Below, one piece after another: positions 1 to 5,572 of a DNA stretch of 20,881 bases. The stretch's first letter is position 1. Each line of letters starts with the position of its first letter. The position numbers were made by a program, and so were the translations under genes. The notes under the pieces are model-generated. The model was not told where the DNA came from. It did not search any database and was given only the letters and a program-made list of their open reading frames with translations. Origin of the DNA: Gammaproteobacteria bacterium (GTDB taxonomy: Bacteria > Pseudomonadota > Gammaproteobacteria > Steroidobacterales > JACDCP01); the NCBI GenBank assembly GCA_013817465.1, contig JACDCP010000013.1, forward strand, positions 1-20,881, written 5' to 3'.

Positions 1-167
1 GCATGCACGTGACGGTCGGCGCAATCATGCTGGTCGTTATCTGGCTGCGCTGTGTGAAAGGCCACTTCAGCCCGAACCACCACTTCGCGTTCGAGGCCGT
101 CGCCTGGTACTGGCACTTCGTCGACGTGGTGTGGCTCGGCCTGTTCATTTTCGTCTACTGGCTCTAG
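1..167 (+). CDS. Cytochrome c oxidase subunit III, C-terminal part (5' end outside window)
   Basis: The frame that is open from base 3 encodes 54 residues and stops at TAG 165-167. The visible end has a transmembrane helix, a short loop with FSPNHHFAFEA, and a last helix containing AWYWHFVDVVWL. That WYWHFVDVVW stretch is the hallmark of subunit III of haem-copper cytochrome oxidases, an integral inner-membrane subunit that stabilises subunit I. The sequence fits a cytochrome c oxidase better than the quinol oxidase CyoC, whose end reads differently (FWHFLDVVW). It converges on the DUF2784 gene, with a strong palindrome between them. Only about the last fifth of the protein is present, so the subtype (aa3 or caa3) cannot be decided. 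Confidence 0.88.
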   Translation, partial: MHVTVGAIMLVVIWLRCVKGHFSPNHHFAFEAVAWYWHFVDVVWLGLFIFVYWL

Positions 168-193
168 CGCGCGGCCGAATGAATTTCGGCAAG

Positions 194-248
194 GGAAATG
201 GGGACATTCCTGATTTTCGTGTCGAAAATCAGGAATGTCCCCATTTCC
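194..248. repeat. REP-like perfect palindrome, copy 1 (core ATGGGGACATTCC)
   Basis: Bases 194-218 and 224-248 are perfect reverse complements (25 bp), and the G-C pair 219/223 extends the stem around a 3-base loop. The core reads GAAATGGGGACATTCCTG. A second copy of the core, again in inverted orientation, occurs at 2034-2115. The palindrome lies between two convergent genes, so it could also act as a bidirectional transcription terminator, although no clean U-tract follows the stem. Its right arm encodes the last residues (KWGHS) and the TGA stop of the minus-strand DUF2784 gene. Confidence 0.88.
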
Positions 249-594
249 TCTGCCAGACCAGCGCGTAAGCGATCAGATTCACGACGAGGACACCGAGACC
301 GAGCGCGATCTGAACTTCACGGGTCAGCGCCGCCGGGTACAGCAGCGGCAGCAGGTAGTGCTCGATGAAGCCACCCGCATAGCCCGCCTCGCCGCCCGCC
401 CGGCGCAGCCACAGCTCGAGCGGTGTCAATGGACAGATCCAGCCTGCAAATTCGATCAGTGCGCCCCATGCGGCGGCCGGCAGATGCAGCCAGATGAGCC
501 AGCGCCAGCGGAGCACCAGAAAGCCGCCCAGCACGACGAAAACGACGAATCCGAAGTGGAGCAGAACGACCGCATCGGCCAGGAAACCGTACAC
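229..594 (-). CDS. DUF2784 family membrane protein
   Basis: A 121-residue membrane protein that I recognise as DUF2784; its biochemical role is unknown. Visible features are a first hydrophobic helix (about 5-28), a second around 33-52 with the motif GWICPLTPLE just after it, the conserved AGYAGGFIEHYLLPLLYP stretch in the middle, and a last helix (about 95-113). The start is GTG at 594-592, chosen because GGAG lies 7 bases upstream. The last codons and the TGA stop fall inside the palindromic repeat at 194-248, so the native C-terminus may have been replaced or trimmed by the repeat. It is the last gene of a minus-strand run and follows the GNAT gene after 59 bases. Confidence 0.85.
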   Translation of the reverse strand: MYGFLADAVVLLHFGFVVFVVLGGFLVLRWRWLIWLHLPAAAWGALIEFAGWICPLTPLELWLRRAGGEAGYAGGFIEHYLLPLLYPAALTREVQIALGLGVLVVNLIAYALVWQRKWGHS

Positions 595-653
595 TCAGTA
601 TCTCCAGCTTCGTCCTCGGGCGCGCCCGCACCCCTAGCAGGATGTTGAGCCGC

Positions 654-1148
654 TCAGCCCTCGCCCGCCAGTCGCTCGAGCGCCTCTCCGGTCAAGCGGA
701 ATATCGTGAAATCATCCATCGGCGTCGCGCCGAGGCTCTTATAGAAACGGATGGCCGGGTCGTTCCAGTCCAGCACCCACCACTCCAGGCGCCCGCAGCC
801 GCGCTCGACGGCCAGGTTGGCGAGGCAGCTCAACAAGCGCCGGCCCACCCCTTGGCCGCGTGCTTCATCTCTTATGTAGAGATCTTCCAGGTAAATGCCG
901 GGGAGACCCAGGAAGGTCGAGTAATTGTGAAAGAACAACGCAAAACCCACCGGCTCGTTCGCGAGCGATGCGATAAGGACTTCCGCGCGCCGCTCGACGC
1001 CGAACAGTGTGCGCAGCAGGCGCTCCTCGGTGACGACCACTTCGTGCCGCAGCTTCTCGTATTCCGCCAGCTCGCAGATGAACGCGTGAATGAGCGGAAT
1101 GTCTGCTTCAACGGCCGGCCGGATTCCTATGTGTTCGGCTCGGCTCAT
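654..1148 (-). CDS. GNAT family N-acetyltransferase (diamine acetyltransferase-like)
   Basis: A 164-residue single-domain GNAT enzyme, the normal size. Residues from about 8 (IRPAVEADIPLI) to 155 cover the fold. Motif A with the acetyl-CoA pyrophosphate loop reads IRDEARGQGVGRRLLSCLA, preceded by YLEDLYI. The C-terminal WWVLDWNDPAIRFYKSLGA segment is typical of the spermidine/spermine N1-acetyltransferase-like subgroup. Known members acetylate primary amines of polyamines, thialysine or related molecules with acetyl-CoA in the cytoplasm; the substrate here is not determined. The ATG at 1148 lies 30 bases after the stop of the upstream membrane-protein gene, so co-transcription is likely. No clear ribosome binding site was seen. 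Confidence 0.9.
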   Translation of the reverse strand: MSRAEHIGIRPAVEADIPLIHAFICELAEYEKLRHEVVVTEERLLRTLFGVERRAEVLIASLANEPVGFALFFHNYSTFLGLPGIYLEDLYIRDEARGQGVGRRLLSCLANLAVERGCGRLEWWVLDWNDPAIRFYKSLGATPMDDFTIFRLTGEALERLAGEG

Positions 1149-1178
1149 GTGGGCGGCAGTACCGGCGACTGAACGGCT

Positions 1179-1571
1179 TCAGCTGCCGCGGATGCCGACG
1201 GCGAATGGATAGGCATAAAGCAGGGTACCGGCTATAAAGAGGGCAAAAAAAACCGCCGAAGCGGGTGTACGCAGGCCGAAGAAGACGAGCTGCTCCGCCG
1301 CGCGCAAGCACCAGAATATCGCAATGAGCAGCAACATGGCTTGGCCCAGGCTTGTCCCCAGCAATGCCGGTGCATGAAAAAAAGAAACATAGGCGAAAGC
1401 CAGAAATACGAAGGTCAAGCAAAGATTCAGGATCTGCATCACGGAGCGATTGACGGGACTCAATAAAGTCAACTCGCGCCTCCAGCGAAACAGCCGCCAG
1501 AACGCGAGGTGAAACAAGGCGAACGCTACGTGGTAGACGCCGCCGATCAGTATTGCCGTCCGCGCGCTCAT
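1179..1571 (-). CDS. Small four-helix membrane protein of unknown function
   Basis: A 130-residue protein with four predicted transmembrane helices (about residues 5-27, 44-65, 72-95 and 104-124) and very short loops. I do not recognise the family. The start ATG at 1571-1569 was chosen because GAGAGG lies about 9 bases upstream and because the helices begin right after it; the open frame extends further upstream only by reading out of frame through the VOC gene. It begins 13 bases after the VOC stop codon and ends 30 bases before the GNAT gene, so it looks like part of one minus-strand transcript. Function cannot be inferred from context. Confidence 0.7.
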   Translation of the reverse strand: MSARTAILIGGVYHVAFALFHLAFWRLFRWRRELTLLSPVNRSVMQILNLCLTFVFLAFAYVSFFHAPALLGTSLGQAMLLLIAIFWCLRAAEQLVFFGLRTPASAVFFALFIAGTLLYAYPFAVGIRGS

Positions 1572-1584
1572 GACCGGAGCCCTC

Positions 1585-2016
1585 TCAGGATCTGTGCTCC
1601 ACATGTTCGACGCCGGCCGTTTCGTCGTACCCTCGCCCGGTGAACTCGATGAGACAGAAGCCATGACCGAAAGGGTCGGCCATATTGGCGAGCTTACCCC
1701 AGGGATGTTGCTTGATATCGCCCTCCAGCATAGCCCCCGCTTCCCGCGCGCGCTGAACCGCGCTGTCGATATCGTACACGACGGAATCCAGATGAATTGG
1801 CGTCCAGTGGCGGACATAGTTGCGCGCCGCAGGATGGTCGGGACAGGGGCGGCTGCCGGGAACCTTCGCAAGCAGGTCGATCGGCGAAGACCCTTCAGCC
1901 AGCTCGACCCACTCTCATTCGAGCCGCCGCGTTACAGTCAGGCCGAGCGCACGCTCGTAGAAGCGGATCCCGGTATCGAGATCGCTCACATCGATACAGA
2001 TGCGCAACGACAGCAC
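1585..2016 (-). pseudogene. VOC/glyoxalase-like protein, interrupted by an in-frame TGA
   Basis: From a GTG at 2016 the frame reads LSLRICIDVSDLDTGIRFYERALGL, the classic first beta-strand and helix of a vicinal-oxygen-chelate (VOC) domain. Codon 34 is TGA (1917-1915). The same frame then continues for over 100 codons with the expected rest of the domain: EWVELAEGSSPIDLLAK, then RHWTPIHLDSVVYDID, and ADPFGHGFCLIEF near the end, stopping at 1585. A single nonsense codon thus splits an otherwise intact VOC protein of about 143 codons. The family includes glyoxalases, dioxygenases and antibiotic-resistance proteins that use a metal in paired beta-alpha-beta modules; the substrate is unknown. The 5' side is bounded by palindrome copy 2. 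A sequencing error at one base remains possible. Confidence 0.75.
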
Positions 2017-2033
2017 GGGTTCAGCGACCGAGC

Positions 2034-2115
2034 GAAATGGGGACATTCCTGTTTCTCGACGCGTATTCGGCTCTGCAAAGGTGCCACAATGCGAAATCAG
2101 GAATGTCCCCATTTC
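2034..2115. repeat. REP-like inverted repeat, copy 2 (core ATGGGGACATTCC)
   Basis: Arms 2034-2051 and 2098-2115 are perfect 18-base reverse complements and match the arms of the palindrome at 194-248. Here they are separated by 46 bases instead of a short loop. The inner flanks stay partly complementary (TTTC against GAAA with one extra base). The element lies exactly where homology to DUF1579 ends on one side and homology to the VOC domain begins on the other, so it marks a rearrangement or insertion junction. Read on the minus strand it has no stop codon and fuses the two broken frames into one spurious open frame. Confidence 0.85.
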
Positions 2116-2504
2116 ACGGCGCAGCCCCAGCGGCTCTCCACTGCGCGCCCGATTGCTGCCGAGAACCGAGATGCGCTCCTTTGTTCCCGGCCCGCCGGAC
2201 AACATGATTGCGGTTCCCGTATGGAAGCTGTCCAGCCATGCCAGCTCGAATTTCTGCTCGTCGAGATGGTAGCCGATGATGCCTATGCCCTGCAGCGGCT
2301 TGCCGCCCAGACTGCTTTCGTACTCATGAACGACGAAGCGCCATCGAGGACTGTTCGAATGGTTCCCCGGATGGGCGACTCGTCGGCCAGTTCGCCGGGC
2401 TCGAACCAGGTCCGACTGGTGCCCTCCCACTTACCGACAAGCAACCCGAGCCGGTGATGCGCGCCGCCGGATGCTTGCGATGCCACGAGTTTGTCGTTCG
2501 CCAT
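2116..2504 (-). pseudogene. DUF1579-like protein, frameshifted and 3'-truncated
   Basis: Starting at ATG 2504-2502, with GGGAG about 9 bases upstream, the protein begins MANDKLVASQASGGAHHRLG, then LVGKWEGTSRTWFEPGELADE and RGTIRTVLDG, a DUF1579-like pattern. At about position 2341 the homology moves to another frame, which continues RFVVHEYESSLGGKPLQGIGIIGYHLDEQ, then ELAWLDSFHTGTAIMLSGG. One missing G after GATGG would restore the frame. Homology ends near 2116, where palindrome copy 2 begins, and the C-terminal quarter to third of the domain is missing. The family has no firmly established activity. Divergent from the response regulator gene. Confidence 0.7.
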
Positions 2505-2526
2505 AGTTCGTTCTCCCGTTTTGCCG

Positions 2527-2561
2527 CCGCTCAATCCTATACCTCCCGGTTGCTTTGGCAA
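2527..2561 (-). promoter_or_regulatory. Possible sigma70-type promoter of the minus-strand operon
   Basis: On the minus strand, TTGCCA (2561-2556, 5 of 6 to the -35 consensus) is followed after 16 bases by TAGGAT (2539-2534, 4 of 6 to -10). Transcription would begin near 2527, about 23 bases before the ATG at 2504, leaving room for the GGGAG ribosome binding site. The pair sits in the 174-base divergent region between the DUF1579-like gene and pdsR. No equally good promoter was found for pdsR in the other direction. Confidence 0.35.
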
Positions 2562-2678
2562 CCGTCTGCTGCGTCCACTGAACGGGGTCATGCCGCGCGT
2601 CCGGCGATGCCTGTTTGCAGTCAGTGACCTCTTGATGCGAATGTGGCAGATTGGCGCGAACACGCTGATTCATGCCGC

Positions 2679-3368
2679 ATGAGAAAATCGATCGCCATCG
2701 TCGAAGACGAGCCCGCCATCCGCGAGAACTACGCCGAGGCGTTCCGGCGGCATGGCTATGCCGTCGACCTGCATGCCGATCGCCCTGCAGCGATGCGCGC
2801 ATTTCGCGAGCGCCTGCCCGATCTCGTCGTCATCGACATACGGCTCGGCGATGAGGTCGAGGGCGGCTACGACCTTTGCCGCGAGTTGCGTGCGATGTCG
2901 AGCGAATTGCCGATTATTTTCCTGACCGCGCGCGACAGTGAGCTGGATGCCGTTTCCGGCCTGCGTCTCGGCGCTGACGATTATTTGACCAAGGACATCA
3001 GCCTTGCCCATCTCGTCGCGCGCGTGGTGGCGCTTTTCCGCCGCGTCGAGGCGTTGCGCGAGCCGGATCACGGGCGCGGCCGGCTCGAGCGCGGGCGGTT
3101 GACGCTCGATGTCGAGCGCCTCCAGACGCGATGGGACGCCCATGAGATCCCATTGAGCCTCACGGAGTTCTGGCTCGTGCACGCGCTGGCGCGTTACCCG
3201 GGTCACGTGAAAAGCCGTCCGCAACTCATGGAAGCGGCGAATGTCGTGCTCGATGACGACTCGGTGAGCTCGCAGATCAAACGCATCCGTCGAAAATTTC
3301 AGGCCATTGATGCGGGGTTCGAGGCGATTCAGACCGTGTACGGCATGGGCTACCGTTGGCGGGCTTGA
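2679..3368 (+). CDS. pdsR: Response regulator, proteobacterial dedicated sortase system type
   Basis: A 229-residue OmpR-like response regulator. The receiver domain (about 1-120) has the acidic pair E9/D10 (IAIVEDEP), the phosphoacceptor D53 (LVVIDIRLGD), the threonine in FLTARDSELD, and the lysine in YLTKDIS. The C-terminal winged-helix DNA-binding domain (about 135-229) carries LSLTEFWLVHALARYPGHVKSR and ends with the usual VYGMGYRWRA. The ATG at 2679 gives the standard receiver start; the open frame extends 12 codons further but without homology. The kinase gene begins 3 bases after the stop, so they form one operon. The match to the dedicated-sortase regulator family is from recognition of the pair, especially its kinase. 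Its targets would be expected to include sortase genes, none of which is present here. Confidence 0.85.
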   Translation: MRKSIAIVEDEPAIRENYAEAFRRHGYAVDLHADRPAAMRAFRERLPDLVVIDIRLGDEVEGGYDLCRELRAMSSELPIIFLTARDSELDAVSGLRLGADDYLTKDISLAHLVARVVALFRRVEALREPDHGRGRLERGRLTLDVERLQTRWDAHEIPLSLTEFWLVHALARYPGHVKSRPQLMEAANVVLDDDSVSSQIKRIRRKFQAIDAGFEAIQTVYGMGYRWRA

Positions 3369-3371
3369 ACC

Positions 3372-5435
3372 ATGACCCTTCGGGTGCAGCTTTTTCTGGT
3401 AAGCCTGCTGGTGCTCGTGCTGCCCTGGGCGGGCTGCCAGTATGCGCGCGAGATGGAAACGGCCCTGCGGCGTGGCCAGGAGGACGCTCTGCTCGGCAAT
3501 GCCAGAGCCATTGCCAGCGTGCTGCAGAACCGGCCGACCTTATTCTGGCGAACACCAGGCATATTACGAGCAGCCGGAAGCGACGCCCGGGTCATCTATG
3601 CTCATTCCCTGACCGGACCGGTGGAGATCGATGGCTATGTCGATGACTGGGACCTTGCCGCCAGCGCATTCGCGTCTCTCGGCGACGAGCCGGCCCACTT
3701 TGCGGCAGGACAGAACGGACGCTATCTGTACTTCTTTCTTGCCGTCAGCGATGAGCGAGTGACCTATGCAACCGGCGCCGATGCGCGCGCCGGAAACAGC
3801 GATCGGCTCGTGCTCAGTTTCATCACACCCGAGGGCCGATCGCGCCGCCTGCTCTTCGCCACGGCCGCGCCGGGCCCGATTCTGGCGCGGGCGATTTTGC
3901 CCGGCGAATCGGGCGAACTGCCGAGGGAACAACGCGCGCTGGCAAACTGGCAGGAAACGAATGCCGGTTTCAACCTCGAGCTGCGCCTGCCTCTGGATTT
4001 CGTCAGTGAGCGCATCGAGCTCCAACTGTTCGATGTGGATGCGGACAGCGAAGACGCGCAGGTCGGACGTCTGACGGGTTCGCTGACGCATGAGCTGCAA
4101 CGGCTCAACGAGCTGCTGGCGGAGTTTGCGCAACCCGGGCTTGCGCTGCGGGTGACCGACGAGGACGGATGGGTGCTCGGCGCGGCGGATGCTTCGGACA
4201 GGGCTATCGCGGGCGGCACGGATCTTCGGCACGGCACACTGTTGAATCGTCTGTACACATCGATCCTCGACACCCGCGCACCTGAAGGGACCACGCAGGA
4301 GGAATTGCCGGGGCGCATCGAGGGTGCACACGTCGAGTCCGCCCTCGCAGGCGTGCGTGGAGCCGCCTGGTATCGTGCCGGCTCGAGCGAGCGCGCGATT
4401 ATCGCAGTTGCCGAGCCGGTGCTCGATGCCGAGCGCGTCATCGGCGCCGTCGTGCTCGAGCAGGGCAGCGAGCGCATCCTCACGCTGACCGATGAAGCAC
4501 TCACCCGGTTGCTCAACCTGACGCTGTTCGCAAGTTTCCTCGCCGCCGCCGGCCTGCTCGCCTATGCCACCTGGCTGTCCTTGCGTATCCGCCGTCTGCG
4601 GGACGCAGCCGAGTCGGCGATAGCACCAGACGGGCGCGCAACCAGCGGAATTCCGGGCACGCACGCCGGTGACGAGCTCGGCGACCTCGCGCGCAGCTTT
4701 TCGGGCATGCTCGGGCGTCTCGACGATTACACGGGTTATCTGCGGAGCCTCGCCAGCAAACTTTCGCATGAGCTGCGCACGCCTCTCGCGGTGATCAGCA
4801 CCTCGCTCGAAAACCTCGAGCACAAGGCGCTGCCCGATGATGCGAAGCCGCTGGCCGCGCGCGCGCTCGACGGCGCACAGCGCCTCTCGCGGATCATCAC
4901 TGAAATGAGCGCTGCCACGCACATCGAGCAAAGCATCGAGACTGCGGAGCGGGAATGCTTCGATCTGGCGGAGCTGGTCGGCGCTAGCGGGGCGGCGTAC
5001 CGGGATGTATTTCCGGAACGGAGCTTCGCGGTGCGTGTGCCGGACCGGCCTTGCCCGTTCGAGGGCGCTCCCGATCTGCTGAGCCAGATGCTGGACAAGC
5101 TCATCGATAATGCCGTCGACTTCAGCAATCCCGACAGCACCGTGCAGATCATTTTGAGTCGCGAGCGGGATATCTACCGGCTCAGCGTAATCAATGCCGG
5201 ATCCGCGCTGCCCGAGAACATGCGAGGGCAGCTTTTTGACTCGCTGGTCTCGGTGCGCGAGCACCGCGGCGAGACGCCGCACCTCGGTCTCGGGCTGCAT
5301 ATTGCGCTGTTGATTGCCGAATTCCATCGCGGCACGATCGTGGCACGCGATACAAAGGACGGCCGATGCGACGAGTCAGGCGTCGAGCTGGAGGTTTGTC
5401 TTCCGGCCCAGAGGATCTGGGGAAGCTCTGAATAA
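3372..5435 (+). CDS. pdsS: Sensor histidine kinase, proteobacterial dedicated sortase system type
   Basis: A 687-residue inner-membrane sensor kinase. Order: signal-anchor helix (about 5-20), a large periplasmic region starting with a CBM9/DOMON-like module (EIDGYVDDWDLAAS near 76-90, then LYFFLAVSD), a second transmembrane helix (about 376-400, LTLFASFLAAAGLLAYATWL), a HAMP-like linker (RRLRDAAESA, then GDELGDLARSF), the HisKA dimerisation helix with phosphoacceptor H466 in SHELRTPLAV, and HATPase_c with N580 of the N box (LIDNAVDFS) and the G box GLGLHIALLIAEFHRG. Length and the IDGYVDDWD module fit the family of kinases dedicated to proteobacterial sortases (about 700 residues). The sugar-binding-like sensor suggests it monitors an envelope glycan; that is inference. 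Its TAA lies inside a hairpin (5425-5458). Confidence 0.85.
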   Translation: MTLRVQLFLVSLLVLVLPWAGCQYAREMETALRRGQEDALLGNARAIASVLQNRPTLFWRTPGILRAAGSDARVIYAHSLTGPVEIDGYVDDWDLAASAFASLGDEPAHFAAGQNGRYLYFFLAVSDERVTYATGADARAGNSDRLVLSFITPEGRSRRLLFATAAPGPILARAILPGESGELPREQRALANWQETNAGFNLELRLPLDFVSERIELQLFDVDADSEDAQVGRLTGSLTHELQRLNELLAEFAQPGLALRVTDEDGWVLGAADASDRAIAGGTDLRHGTLLNRLYTSILDTRAPEGTTQEELPGRIEGAHVESALAGVRGAAWYRAGSSERAIIAVAEPVLDAERVIGAVVLEQGSERILTLTDEALTRLLNLTLFASFLAAAGLLAYATWLSLRIRRLRDAAESAIAPDGRATSGIPGTHAGDELGDLARSFSGMLGRLDDYTGYLRSLASKLSHELRTPLAVISTSLENLEHKALPDDAKPLAARALDGAQRLSRIITEMSAATHIEQSIETAERECFDLAELVGASGAAYRDVFPERSFAVRVPDRPCPFEGAPDLLSQMLDKLIDNAVDFSNPDSTVQIILSRERDIYRLSVINAGSALPENMRGQLFDSLVSVREHRGETPHLGLGLHIALLIAEFHRGTIVARDTKDGRCDESGVELEVCLPAQRIWGSSE

Positions 5436-5458
5436 GTCCCTTCTGGACTTTTCAGAGC
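5425..5458 (+). terminator. Hairpin overlapping the pdsS stop codon
   Basis: GCTCTGAATAAGTCC (5425-5439) pairs with GGACTTTTCAGAGC (5445-5458) around a five-base loop, with one bulged base. The stop codon TAA 5433-5435 is within the left arm. There is no downstream run of T, so classical intrinsic termination is not certain; it may instead protect the 3' end or belong to the REP-like cluster that follows. Confidence 0.5.
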
Positions 5459-5492
5459 GAGGAAAGCGAAAAGCGTAGTTTTCGCTTTCCTC
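5459..5492. terminator. Perfect 14-bp inverted repeat in convergent intergenic region
   Basis: GAGGAAAGCGAAAA (5459-5472) and TTTTCGCTTTCCTC (5479-5492) form a perfect 14-bp stem with a six-base loop GCGTAG. On each strand the stem ends in purine/pyrimidine-rich sequence with T-runs at its centre rather than its foot. Placement directly after another hairpin and between convergent genes suggests a bidirectional terminator or part of a dispersed repeat. Confidence 0.55.
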
Positions 5493-5544
5493 ACATTTTC
5501 GAGAAGTGCAAGATCCGAAAAACCACACCTTGCGGTTCGCAGCC

Positions 5545-5572
5545 TTGAAAAAGCCATGGACGGACTTTTCAA
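5545..5572. repeat. Imperfect inverted repeat with TTGAAAAAG ends
   Basis: TTGAAAAAG at 5545 and CTTTTCAA ending at 5572 are near-complementary ends around CCATGGACGG. The TGA stop of the minus-strand phosphatase gene (5571-5569) is in the right arm. A one-sided match, TTGAAAAAGCCATG, recurs at 7805-7818, where its TGA is the stop of the first GNAT twin. Between this element and the hairpin at 5492 there are about 50 bases with no visible gene. Confidence 0.55.

Noticed and set aside
229..648. Plus-strand open frames over the DUF2784 gene
   Set aside because: They have no hydrophobic pattern or domain, whereas the minus strand encodes a recognisable membrane protein with a good ribosome binding site.
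1915..1917. TGA in the VOC gene as a selenocysteine codon
   Set aside because: VOC proteins are not known selenoproteins, the position is not catalytic, and no clear hairpin of SECIS type was noticed just downstream.
1915..2430. Continuous 171-residue minus-strand frame spanning the DUF1579 remnant, the repeat and the VOC N-terminus, as a fusion protein
   Set aside because: It lacks the DUF1579 N-terminus, its first 25 residues are out of frame, its middle is translated repeat, and it ends at the nonsense codon in the VOC domain.
3564..5327. A 587-residue minus-strand open frame opposite pdsS
   Set aside because: It is an antisense shadow of a GC-rich gene; it has low complexity, no recognisable domain, and the plus strand encodes a clear histidine kinase.
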